A stretch of DNA of 60,396 nt from JAFGGG01 sp964638895 (GTDB lineage: Bacteria; Spirochaetota; Spirochaetia; SZUA-6; RPPD01), in NCBI GenBank assembly GCA_964638895.1, contig CAZWYY010000015.1, positions 1 through 60,396 of the forward strand. Reading direction: 5' to 3'. Of the stretch, positions 1-7,411 are shown piece after piece. The notes beneath the pieces were generated by a model. It was given only the letters and a program-made list of their open reading frames with translations. It was not told where the DNA came from and searched no databases. Position numbers and translations under genes: made by a program. Position 1 is the first letter of the stretch. Every line of letters begins with the position of its first letter.

Positions 1-85
1 ACCACTTGTGTATATTGGATCTCTTTAATATTTTTGTAATCCCATAAGGATTAAGGCGAATAACGGGCACATCAGGGGTAGGCGT

Positions 86-1312
86 TCAAGGCCAGTCTAG
101 CCTGATTCCGGCTCCGGACAGATCCTCCTGCGCCAGTTCACCCAGCAGCCTGTTCAGAATCAACCTGGCGCGAAGGGTCAGGGCATACGATGCGGATCGC
201 TTTTGTACAAATCCGCGCGCCTGCCATGACCTCCAAAGCCGGGGGATAATCTCCGGTAAAGGCCTACCGAAGCGTCCGGAGAACAGGGAGGCGGGAATGC
301 CGGCCTTGAGCCTGAACCCCAGCATCAGCTGCTCAAAAAACAACTGCGCGGGGGTCAGAACCTCCCAATGTACTCCCCAGCGCGCATTCCGGCCGCCCAT
401 ATACGCGTTCAGATCACGCGGATTGAAAATCCTCACCACGCCGCCGTCCTCCGTGGGAAGTGTGGAAACCGCAGACGGACCAGAACCCAGATAGGGTTCA
501 AGCAGCCAGTACCCCATGTTATGAATGCATTCCCTGCCGGGCAGGGCGAAGTTGGATATCTCATAGTGGGAATAGCCGGCGGCCGTGATCTTTTTGCGCG
601 AGGCAAGCCACAACTCATCACGCAGGTCGGGCCGCGGCAGGCGGACCCGACCCTCTCTCACCTGTTCATAGAGCCGCGTGCCCCGCTCAAGGGTGAGTGT
701 ATAGCAGGAGATGTGCGCGGGCCTCAGGTCCACCACCTCCCGTATATCCAGAGCCATAATGCGCGCGGACTGCCCGGGCAGCCCGGCCAGCAGGTCAAGG
801 TTCAGATCACCCGGCCAGTTTCGGCCGATAAGGTCCAGGGCGCGCCTGATGTTTTTCACGGAGACGCTTCTGCCGATGCCCTTAAGCAGTTCGGTTCTGA
901 AACTCTGGATACCAACACTCAGGCGTGTGACGCCGAACTCGGCACAGACGGCCAGAAACTCCTCATTAAGTGATTCGGGATTGGCCTCCACCGTGAACTC
1001 GGGCGCCGCAACGGCGCCCAGGGAATGGAGCTCTTTAAGCAGAAGTCTCCACAGGACGGCATTTAGGCTGCTGGGCGTACCCCCGCCCAGGTATACGCTT
1101 GTCAGGGTCTTCGGACCAAGACGTTCCAAAAAGTACGCGGTCTGGCGTACTGTCTCATCGATCACCTCCCGTATAGTGCGGGAATCCGCTCCGGCTACGG
1201 AAAAAAAATCACAGTACGCGCATTTGCGTATGCAAAAGGGAATATGAATATATAGGGAAACGCGGGCAAGCCCACGCAGGCCGGGAAAACTAGAACCCAC
1301 CGAATTTCTCAA
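86..1312 (-). CDS. hemW: HemW-type radical SAM protein (coproporphyrinogen oxidase-like)
   Basis: Radical SAM protein of the HemW/HemN family, a cytosolic haem chaperone in characterised members. The N-terminal half carries the cluster motif CIRKCAYC (C27, C31, C34 counted from the TTG at 1312), followed by the GGGTPS motif that binds SAM. The length, about 400 residues, is typical of HemW rather than of oxygen-independent coproporphyrinogen oxidase HemN (about 450). The start is uncertain. The frame opens at a TTG (1312) that overlaps the end of the upstream signal peptidase gene by 23 bp, and a GTG at 1300 is also possible. Conserved sequence begins only at the SLYIHIPFC stretch. It is the last gene of a three-gene minus-strand operon. 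No other haem gene is in the window, so a chaperone role or another radical SAM role is an inference from family. Confidence 0.88.
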   Translation of the reverse strand: MRNSVGSSFPGLRGLARVSLYIHIPFCIRKCAYCDFFSVAGADSRTIREVIDETVRQTAYFLERLGPKTLTSVYLGGGTPSSLNAVLWRLLLKELHSLGAVAAPEFTVEANPESLNEEFLAVCAEFGVTRLSVGIQSFRTELLKGIGRSVSVKNIRRALDLIGRNWPGDLNLDLLAGLPGQSARIMALDIREVVDLRPAHISCYTLTLERGTRLYEQVREGRVRLPRPDLRDELWLASRKKITAAGYSHYEISNFALPGRECIHNMGYWLLEPYLGSGPSAVSTLPTEDGGVVRIFNPRDLNAYMGGRNARWGVHWEVLTPAQLFFEQLMLGFRLKAGIPASLFSGRFGRPLPEIIPRLWRSWQARGFVQKRSASYALTLRARLILNRLLGELAQEDLSGAGIRLDWP

Positions 1313-2030
1313 AGGGCCAGTAGCGTAAGATAATCTTTCCTACAATTGAATCAAATGTAACCGGCCCGTAAAATCTACTGTCACTGAATAACAGGCGGTT
1401 ATCGCCCATAACAAAATATTCATTCGGGCCCAGAACGATTTCCTGCATGTTCCCCGAAAAGGGAAGTCCGTTCTGCCAACCGGCAGGGTAGACCCGCTGC
1501 ACGAAATCATCATATATCTTGTACCGGTCTTCCACTAGGTGTCTTTCAGTTTTAAACTCACCCTCCCCTCTGGGTTTGATAAAAACCTGGTAACGCACGA
1601 TTTTCAGGGCGTCACCGGGCACACCCACTATGCGCTTGACCGCGTACTCATTCGCCGTGCCGCCCCCCGCGCGCAGGCTGAAAAAATCCAGTAGGGGATT
1701 AACCAGTTCAAACAGAAAAGACCGTTCGGGGTAATGTGGCGTTCTGATTACCACGATATCCCCCCGCGTCGGCTTTGCCAGTCCCGGAAAGCGGAATCCC
1801 AGGAGGGTGCTGTAGGTGCCGTAGATCAATGGCGAACAAAGCAGTTTATCACCGCGGGCGATCCCCGGATTCATGGATACCGAATCCACACGAAAGGTGT
1901 TGATAATAAACGCGGAAATAAAAACATAGAGCACAAATAGGATAAGCAGCAGTTTGAGGATGAATTTTACTATCTTTTTGATTGAATAGGTGTCGCTTGA
2001 GGTACGGTACTGTTCGTAAGATCCCAGCAT
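1290..2030 (-). CDS. lepB: Signal peptidase I (S26 family), shorter paralogue
   Basis: Type I signal peptidase, a membrane serine protease that removes signal peptides from exported proteins. A single hydrophobic segment lies at about residues 19-45. The nucleophile box SVSMNPG follows (catalytic S52), then the general-base box VKRIVGVPGD (K132) and the C-terminal MGDNR...DSR box. All catalytic elements are intact. It starts 7 bp after the stop of the larger signal peptidase gene and has no clear Shine-Dalgarno, so translation is probably coupled. It overlaps hemW at its 3' end. The 246-residue length is ordinary for LepB. Two adjacent active-looking LepB paralogues suggest division of substrates, but nothing in the sequence shows which. 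Confidence 0.92.
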   Translation of the reverse strand: MLGSYEQYRTSSDTYSIKKIVKFILKLLLILFVLYVFISAFIINTFRVDSVSMNPGIARGDKLLCSPLIYGTYSTLLGFRFPGLAKPTRGDIVVIRTPHYPERSFLFELVNPLLDFFSLRAGGGTANEYAVKRIVGVPGDALKIVRYQVFIKPRGEGEFKTERHLVEDRYKIYDDFVQRVYPAGWQNGLPFSGNMQEIVLGPNEYFVMGDNRLLFSDSRFYGPVTFDSIVGKIILRYWPFEKFGGF

Positions 2031-2037
2031 GAAAGGA

Positions 2038-3081
2038 CTACTCGACTCCTCCGATACGATTCAGCGGCCAGAAGCGGAAGGCCGCCTTGCCCAGCAGCTT
2101 GTCCAGACGCACGGGATGAAAATAACGCGCGTCATAGGATTCGTCCCTGTTGTCGCCCATGGGAAACAGGCGGGTCGGCGAAATATACCAGCCAAGCCGG
2201 TACTTTGCCCATAACGGGAAATAATCCTGGTCATACGGTTTTATTTTAAAATATAAGATGTTTTTCAATGCCGCCATCTCATAGTCCCTGGCAACAAAAC
2301 TCATCAGAATATTCCTGCGCGTATTCTGCAGAAGCTGCTGTTCCAGCCGTTTTAATTTCTCCGTGTCATCCGCGGAAAGCGCGGCCGCCGGCAGGCCCTG
2401 GCTGTTATACACACCGATCTTCAGGTATTGATAGCATGTGGGGTACAAATCGTATGGAATATCTTTTTTCAGGTACTCCCTGTCCAACGGGGTTTCAATG
2501 AGCTCCTGTTCGGTATGCCAGTCCTTCTCGGCCGCCGGCATAATCTGCATCCTGCCGTTTACCTGTCGTACGCGGTCTCCGGGCGCGCCGATTAGTCTTT
2601 TAACCAGGAAATGGTGGGCCACCTCCCCGTCCGGTCTTACATCCAGGTTGAGCAGCGAAAAGGTGAGCATATACACAAGACGGTGGAAAAGCTGTTCCAG
2701 GGCCCCGACCTTGCGCCCCATATTCTGCTCGTAATCCGGGTTCTCAAAAATAATGATGTCTCCGCGCCGCGGTTCGGCAAAACCGGGAAGCTTGCCGATG
2801 CCGGGCAGAAGTTCCGGTCCGTAGATCAGCTTGTTTACGAATATGCGGTCTTCAAGCTGTATCGTATCCAGCATGGACCCGCTGGGGATGGCATAGGCCT
2901 GCAGGAAATACTGGTTCAGGATCAGTACGAAGAGGGCGGCCCAGAGTAGGGCCTCAATCCAGTCCAGGATCTGGTTTTTCTTTTTCCGCTTTGCCTTCTT
3001 AAGCAGCCTGCGGCGTTTGTACCAGGTAAGCGCCGTCTCGGTTTTATGTTGCACCTTTATTTGCCACTCACTCCATGTCAT
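2038..3081 (-). CDS. lepB: Signal peptidase I (S26 family), long form with MTW N-terminal extension
   Basis: Second type I signal peptidase, 347 residues from the ATG at 3081. An upstream in-frame start at 3117 is possible. I prefer 3081 because a GGTGA Shine-Dalgarno precedes it and because the product then begins MTWSEWQ, matching the MTWESWQ start of the paralogue at 30098. Catalytic boxes: PSGSM (S69), VKRLIGAPGD (K161) and MGDNRDESYDAR near the C-terminus. Before the single membrane segment (about 38-60) there is a basic cytoplasmic extension rich in R and K. An insert of about 100 residues between the lysine box and the GDN box makes the protein longer than typical LepB. It is first gene of the operon lepB-lepB-hemW. 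Its promoter shares its -35 DNA with the divergent gene at 3147. Confidence 0.9.
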   Translation of the reverse strand: MTWSEWQIKVQHKTETALTWYKRRRLLKKAKRKKKNQILDWIEALLWAALFVLILNQYFLQAYAIPSGSMLDTIQLEDRIFVNKLIYGPELLPGIGKLPGFAEPRRGDIIIFENPDYEQNMGRKVGALEQLFHRLVYMLTFSLLNLDVRPDGEVAHHFLVKRLIGAPGDRVRQVNGRMQIMPAAEKDWHTEQELIETPLDREYLKKDIPYDLYPTCYQYLKIGVYNSQGLPAAALSADDTEKLKRLEQQLLQNTRRNILMSFVARDYEMAALKNILYFKIKPYDQDYFPLWAKYRLGWYISPTRLFPMGDNRDESYDARYFHPVRLDKLLGKAAFRFWPLNRIGGVE

Positions 3082-3110
3082 AATTTCACCATAACACAAT
3101 TCGCGCAAGG

Positions 3111-3139
3111 TTGACAAGGCACCATCCGCAAACTATAAT
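3111..3139 (+). promoter_or_regulatory. Consensus sigma-70-type promoter for a leaderless transcript
   Basis: TTGACA (3111-3116), exactly 17 bp, then TATAAT (3134-3139): a perfect consensus promoter. The ATG of the downstream gene lies at 3147, seven bases after the -10 box, which is where transcription should start, so the mRNA should be leaderless. On the opposite strand TTGTCA (3117-3112) can act as -35 for the divergent signal peptidase operon, with an extended -10 (TGtTATGGT) around 3088-3096. The two -35 boxes therefore share the same bases. Confidence 0.85.
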
Positions 3140-3146
3140 CGGGCGT

Positions 3147-4853
3147 ATGTTCTGGAAAAAGAGACAGGAAAAAAATATAGAAATATCCGAGGTAAAAGTA
3201 ACCTTGAAACCGCTGGGCAAAATCCGGCCCGGCACGTACCTTACCGTAATCTACGGATGTATCCTTACCGGCATTCTCTTCGTTATTTTTTTTCTGCCGG
3301 GAATTCTTGCGGGAGGAACGTATATCACGTTTTCTTCCGGTCCGGTAGAGGCCGGGGTGTGGATCGACGGCAAAAAAGCGGGGGTTACCCCTTGCGAGGT
3401 ACTGGTGAAACAGGGAAGCCGTACCATTGAGTTCAGGCGTCCCTTTTACAAGACCATAACCATGAAACGGGAGGTAGGCGGTTTTATATTCGCCCTGCCC
3501 TTTTTACCACTGAAAGACAGTATAAGCACGGAACTGGAGATCGGGGACACGGATGGTCTTACCGCCTGGGCGCTTACCGATTACGCGGCCTGGGCCATGG
3601 TCAAGAATTTTTCCGCCAGTTACCAGCTTCCGCCCATTCTCACCGAGGCCGCAAAAAGCGTACGCAGCGGGCCGGTGCCTGCGGACGTGCGCAAACTTGA
3701 AAATTTTCTGCACCAGGCCGTATATTTTACCCAATCTCCTTTTTTGGCAAGGGACTTGATTTCCGCCTACGCGGTCTTCGAAAGCGGAACCGGCGTTTTC
3801 ACCCAGGCCACACTGGTAAAGCTGGCAAAAGACTACCTGGCATTGGCAAAACGGAATCAGAACATGCCGTTCTGGATTTATAATGTACTGCCGGTATACG
3901 CGGCCGCGCAGACCGGGGCCACACAGCCCGAACAGGAGCTACGAAAGCAAAAAGGTACAAGGTACGGTTTCCTGGACACACCTTGGTTTAAAAAAATCAG
4001 GCGGGAATACTCCGCTTTTCTTGCTTCCTACGGAACACAGGTTACGGGCGGCCTTGGCCCGGACCGTTTTCTTAACGGGATTCACTTTGTTTCCATTCCC
4101 GGTGGGAAATATATCATGGGCAGGAATACCGAAAATGACACACTGGCCGATCCGGCGGCTATATTGCTGTTGCCGCACCCGGTACAGGTGAACGCCTTTT
4201 ACTGTAGTGAAAACGAAATCTCCAACAGGCAGTTCAAGTCCTTTATCGATGAAAACCCGCAGTGGAAACCGTCACAAAGGGATACCCTTTCGGCGCGGGA
4301 ACTTGCAAACTCCGAATATCTAACGGATTGGGCGGACGATACCTATCCCGCGGGTGAGGGAGACCTGCCGGTAACCTATGTTTCCTACTTTGCGGCGCGC
4401 GCCTATTGCGAGTGGCTTGGCCGCAGGATCAACGCGGGAACCGCCGGGCTGAGCGTGCGCCTGCCCCTTGAAAGCGAGTGGGAGTGGGCCGCGTCGCGCG
4501 GCAGGCGGAATGTTACGCCCCCATACGGATCGGTGTTCTTCAGGGAAAACATTCAGGGGCCGGGCCGTGTGGGCTCATCCGCTCCCAACCCACTGGGCCT
4601 GCGCGATATGTTGGGAAACGTATGGGAATGGTGCGAAACCTGGTACGCCCCCGCCGCCTACCTTGCATCCGGGTATGACGCGGCCGCCAACGGCTCGGCC
4701 GAGGCGGACCTGGCCTCGGGCGCGCTTAAACTGATTCGCGGTGGTTCCTGGGCCAACGAACCGGACACCGTAGCCGTTTATACCAGGGGGGTCCAGCCTC
4801 CTTCGTGGTGTACCGAGTTTTTGGGTTTTCGCGTCGTGCTCGCGGAGAAGTGA
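3147..4853 (+). CDS. Membrane-anchored PEGA / formylglycine-generating-enzyme-like (SUMF1) domain protein
   Basis: 568-residue protein from the ATG at 3147. An upstream TTG at 3111 is really part of the promoter -35 box. Residues about 30-60 form one hydrophobic segment. A PEGA-type surface domain follows (motif VWIDGKKAGVTP, then a VLVKQGSRTIEFRRP strand pattern) at about 65-115. The middle is helical and unassigned. The C-terminal 250 residues are an FGE-sulfatase/SUMF1 domain, with FVSIPGGKYIMG at its start, RLPLESEWEWAA, GNVWEWC, LIRGGSW and GFRVV. Most bacterial proteins with this domain are not sulfatase activators. Some are carbohydrate- or protein-binding. I cannot identify the copper-binding cysteine pair of true FGE with confidence. 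The stop overlaps the smpB ATG by one base (TGATG), so the two are translationally coupled. Confidence 0.78.
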   Translation: MFWKKRQEKNIEISEVKVTLKPLGKIRPGTYLTVIYGCILTGILFVIFFLPGILAGGTYITFSSGPVEAGVWIDGKKAGVTPCEVLVKQGSRTIEFRRPFYKTITMKREVGGFIFALPFLPLKDSISTELEIGDTDGLTAWALTDYAAWAMVKNFSASYQLPPILTEAAKSVRSGPVPADVRKLENFLHQAVYFTQSPFLARDLISAYAVFESGTGVFTQATLVKLAKDYLALAKRNQNMPFWIYNVLPVYAAAQTGATQPEQELRKQKGTRYGFLDTPWFKKIRREYSAFLASYGTQVTGGLGPDRFLNGIHFVSIPGGKYIMGRNTENDTLADPAAILLLPHPVQVNAFYCSENEISNRQFKSFIDENPQWKPSQRDTLSARELANSEYLTDWADDTYPAGEGDLPVTYVSYFAARAYCEWLGRRINAGTAGLSVRLPLESEWEWAASRGRRNVTPPYGSVFFRENIQGPGRVGSSAPNPLGLRDMLGNVWEWCETWYAPAAYLASGYDAAANGSAEADLASGALKLIRGGSWANEPDTVAVYTRGVQPPSWCTEFLGFRVVLAEK

Positions 4854-5320
4854 TGGCGGGCGCCCTCAAATCCATCGAGAAAACAATTGCCGTAAATAAA
4901 AAGGCCAAATTCAATTACATGGTTCTGGAATCCATGGAATGTGGAGTAGAGCTTAAGGGTACGGAGGTAAAATCATTGAAGGCCGGGAGGTTTTCCTTCA
5001 GTGACTGCTACGCCAAGATCGATGACAACGAGCTGTGGCTTGCGGGCCTGCATATTACGCCGTACGAGTTCGGCAACCGGTACAATCACGATCCGGACAG
5101 GCAGCGTAAACTCCTGGTGCACAAGCAGGAGCTGAAGCGCCTGCAGCGCAAGGTCAGGGAAAAGGGCTTGACACTCATCCCCCTGCGCTTTTATCTTAAA
5201 AAGAGCATGGTAAAACTTGAATTGGGGGTGTGTAAAGGTAAAAAGCTGGTTGATAAAAGAGAGGACATAAAACAGCGCGACTTAAAGCGCGATGTTGAAC
5301 GCGAGTTCCGGGACAAATGA
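4853..5320 (+). CDS. smpB: SsrA-binding protein SmpB
   Basis: SmpB, the tmRNA partner that brings alanyl-tmRNA to stalled ribosomes. The 155-residue product starts at the ATG overlapping the previous stop. Family hallmarks in order: VNKKAKFNYMVLE, GVELKGTEVKSLKAGR, the LHITPYEFGN segment, HDPDRQRKLLVHK, the LTLIPLRFYLKK strand and the basic KGKKLVDKREDIKQRD tail that reaches the decoding centre. It lies only 128 bp upstream of ssrA. The two parts of the trans-translation system are therefore adjacent, as in many bacteria. An upstream in-frame start at 4805 is rejected because it runs inside the neighbouring gene. Confidence 0.97.
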   Translation: MAGALKSIEKTIAVNKKAKFNYMVLESMECGVELKGTEVKSLKAGRFSFSDCYAKIDDNELWLAGLHITPYEFGNRYNHDPDRQRKLLVHKQELKRLQRKVREKGLTLIPLRFYLKKSMVKLELGVCKGKKLVDKREDIKQRDLKRDVEREFRDK

Positions 5321-5336
5321 AGTGAATGCGGAACAT

Positions 5337-5400
5337 GGATTACAGAAACACAGATTACGCAGATTTTTTTTATTTTTAATCTGTGAAATCTGCGGTTTCA
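5337..5400. repeat. Dispersed imperfect palindrome, copy 1 (smpB-ssrA spacer)
   Basis: Imperfect palindrome with two CAGATT units in the left arm and two AATCTG units in the right arm, around an AT-rich loop. The same sequence theme (GATTACGCAGATT ... AATCTGCGAAATC) recurs at 29628-29698, and one degenerate arm at 27761-27822. It resembles an intergenic REP-like repeat. No coding potential. It sits between smpB and the tmRNA and could form a hairpin in the read-through transcript. Confidence 0.7.
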
Positions 5401-5448
5401 GAAGCTGTTCTTTAAAAAAAAGCGGCGGACGGCCGTGTACACAGAGAA

Positions 5449-5796
5449 GGGGGTGAACTGGTTTCGACTGGGGACTGTTGGGTCAAGGGCTGCAAGTGGA
5501 GCGCCGATCTCCTTAAAGCGGCAAAAGTTTAACTGCCAACGATAACTTGGCTTTAGCAGCTTAATTTAGCATGCTACGGGCACCCGGGGCGCTGTTCCGA
5601 GCTTCGGTGTTGCTTGTAAGAAACCGGGACTTGCTTTGTAGAAGCCCTGCTGTCTATAAGGGACTAATGGTGCAGGATATAGCCGGCATAGGCCCGTTAT
5701 CTTGCGTCATGCCGGCCGAACAGTAAAAAGATAACTAAACTTGTAGAGGCTTTTGAAACTCACTCCAGGACGCGGGTTCGATTCCCGCCACCTCCA
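5449..5796 (+). ncRNA. ssrA: Transfer-messenger RNA (tmRNA), tag ANDNLALAA
   Basis: One-piece tmRNA. The 5' end GGGGGTGAACTGGTTTCGAC is diagnostic. The acceptor stem pairs GGGGGTG (5449-5455) with CACCTCC (5789-5795), with one G-U pair, plus an A discriminator. The 3' CCA is not encoded. The T-arm GCGGGTTCGATTCCCGC is intact. The tag frame runs 5535-5561 and encodes ANDNLALAA, then TAA, so tagged proteins would end AANDNLALAA, including the alanine from the tRNA moiety. The pseudoknot region after the tag is GC-rich. A Rho-independent terminator follows directly. The last 18 bases of the RNA plus the next base are duplicated downstream at 5966. Confidence 0.97.
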
Positions 5797-5797
5797 T
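5779..5797 (+). repeat. Direct repeat (att-like), copy 1 at tmRNA 3' end
   Basis: CGATTCCCGCCACCTCCAT, 19 bp, lies inside the T-arm and acceptor 3' strand of ssrA. An identical copy is at 5966-5984. The 3' ends of tmRNA and tRNA genes are classic integrase attachment sites. The duplication is what an integration event leaves, though no integrase gene is in the window. Confidence 0.75.
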
Positions 5798-5846
5798 AAA
5801 AGCCGTGAAAAGTGCTCACCTGTGAGTGTTTTTTATGGCTTTTTTT
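5798..5846 (+). terminator. Rho-independent terminator of ssrA
   Basis: Long hairpin: an outer stem AAAAGCC / GGCTTTTTT encloses an inner stem around GTGCTCAC / GTGAGTG. It ends in a run of seven T, immediately after the tmRNA discriminator base. Confidence 0.8.
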
Positions 5847-5847
5847 G

Positions 5848-5965
5848 TGCGGAAATCGATACGCAGTTCCGGCGCGACCGAATAGGGAGCGCAAATCTGC
5901 ATGGATGCAGATTTAGGAACGGAGGCGGCCTGGAGATCGACAACAGGAGGTTGTCGATCGGAAGG
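5848..5965. other. Structured non-coding element between tmRNA-end repeats
   Basis: No convincing ORF. It contains two perfect hairpins. One has AAATCTGCAT (5893-5902) and ATGCAGATTT (5905-5914) with a 2-base loop, enclosed by GTTCC (5866-5870) / GGAAC (5916-5920). The other has GATCGACAAC (5935-5944) and GTTGTCGATC (5950-5959) with a 5-base loop. GGAGGCGG just before the second hairpin can pair with CCGCC and CCTCC of the 3' repeat copy. This is compatible with a folded RNA or a mobile REP-like unit. Function unknown. Confidence 0.6.
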
Positions 5966-5984
5966 CGATTCCCGCCACCTCCAT
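5966..5984 (+). repeat. Direct repeat (att-like), copy 2
   Basis: Exact second copy of the 19-bp tmRNA-end sequence (first copy 5779-5797), 187 bp downstream, at the left edge of an AT-rich gene block. Only the 3' half of a tRNA-like domain is present, so this is not a second tmRNA. Confidence 0.75.
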
Positions 5985-6040
5985 TTATTTTTAAAGTCAT
6001 ACTACCGGCATATTAATTCGATATTACTGTTTTAATTTTT

Positions 6041-7312
6041 TCATGCCGCTTCCTCGATTTTTATTCCTACACTGCCATAGATATTTTGATTAAATGGTAA
6101 TCCGGGAACATATCCTCTTGTTTTAGCCCCCACATTCAATTTCAGGGAAATACTATTCATAATATATGTGATATTCAGATTAACAGCACCCCCAAGATCT
6201 GTAGCAGCCTGTTCTATAGATTCATGCGGCTGCATCCAGAAATCAAAGCCGATACCCCAGCTCATCTCATTGGACAGAAACAGATTATCTATATACAAAC
6301 CCATTCCCCAAAATTGATTAAATATAAAATCTCCCATTCTTAGATAACCCGAAAAGAAGATGTCATTATAACCGCCCTGCACTCTGAGGAATCTATCACA
6401 ACCATAAGGAGAAAGCTTCATATCGAAATACGGAATGAAAAATAAATCACCAATCCATAAAAAAGGCATATCAACATGTGTTTGACCAGTCAAATAATAA
6501 TGGAAATGCATATACAAGCAATAATAGATGAGAGGATCAAAAAAAGACAGCGCTGTATTCAATTGCAGGGATTCAAGGGTCAATTTATAATTTTCCGGAT
6601 TCGCAGCGTAACCGTATTGAGAATTCACACTATATAAATAATTTCCAATATCCCCTTGTCGGGAATTAACGGAATCATTGTTTGTAGAAAATAATATATA
6701 TAACGAAAGATCTAAACGTGACTGAAGAAACAGAATTGAGGAATAATAATCGATTTTTTTGTTGGCTGTCATTTTTTTTCTTAACAGTTCTGAAAGAATG
6801 AAGTTACCTTCTGATCCACCGGTATAAAAAAGCGTCAGCACCTCATATTCGGGTACTTGATAAAAATTACCTCTAAATTGAGCATTTGTTATATCAAACA
6901 AGGTATAAAAAGGAGGTATAAAAGAAAACCGGGGATGAAATATAAAATCCATAATGGGATACCCGTCATAAACCAGAGAATCCATCCTGTTTCTTGCGCC
7001 ATGACCGAAATATTCATGCTGGAAGATAGACAATGAAAATCCTATGAAACTGTCAAAAATTCCGCCTTTTAAGACACGTATCCCGGATGCCAATATTTTA
7101 TACCCAACGATTGATTCATCGAAAGAAAAAATATCATAACTATTTTCGGACAGATCCCCATAAAGGTAAAAAGCTGAAGAAATTGCAGAAGCACCGGTTT
7201 CCATACCAAGACAGGGATCTATCAGCAACTCATATTCGTATGATTGGGAGTCCAAATTAATAACCCATAGAAGTAAAAACAAAACACGCAACACCATTAT
7301 CTTTCTTATCAT
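6041..7312 (-). CDS. Unknown exported protein with HEYFGHG motif, possibly outer membrane
   Basis: 423-residue protein that I do not recognise. The first 24 residues look like a signal peptide (basic start, then LRVLFLLLWVI). The mature part is rich in aromatic residues and alternating polar/hydrophobic stretches, as in beta-rich envelope proteins. A short motif HEYFGHG occurs around residue 100. It could bind metal (HExxxH spacing) but it is not the HExxH of zincin proteases. A good Shine-Dalgarno (AAGGAG) precedes the ATG at 7312. Base composition is clearly more AT-rich than the genes before smpB and after 8676, as for the next two genes. This suggests a horizontally acquired block behind the tmRNA. 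Confidence 0.6.
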   Translation of the reverse strand: MIRKIMVLRVLFLLLWVINLDSQSYEYELLIDPCLGMETGASAISSAFYLYGDLSENSYDIFSFDESIVGYKILASGIRVLKGGIFDSFIGFSLSIFQHEYFGHGARNRMDSLVYDGYPIMDFIFHPRFSFIPPFYTLFDITNAQFRGNFYQVPEYEVLTLFYTGGSEGNFILSELLRKKMTANKKIDYYSSILFLQSRLDLSLYILFSTNNDSVNSRQGDIGNYLYSVNSQYGYAANPENYKLTLESLQLNTALSFFDPLIYYCLYMHFHYYLTGQTHVDMPFLWIGDLFFIPYFDMKLSPYGCDRFLRVQGGYNDIFFSGYLRMGDFIFNQFWGMGLYIDNLFLSNEMSWGIGFDFWMQPHESIEQAATDLGGAVNLNITYIMNSISLKLNVGAKTRGYVPGLPFNQNIYGSVGIKIEEAA

Positions 7313-7411
7313 AAAATACTCCTTTAATTTTACTTGCCAATTTTCAGTACTATTTAATAAATAACTTTTTACAATTATACCTCAAACCATTAGGTATTGA
7401 TATAAAAAAAC

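Noticed and set aside
5966..5984. Second tmRNA or tRNA gene
   Set aside because: Only the 3' acceptor/T-arm fragment is present. There is no anticodon or 5' half.
5753..6016. Frame of 87 codons across the tmRNA 3' end
   Set aside because: Overlaps the structural RNA and its terminator. No coding features.
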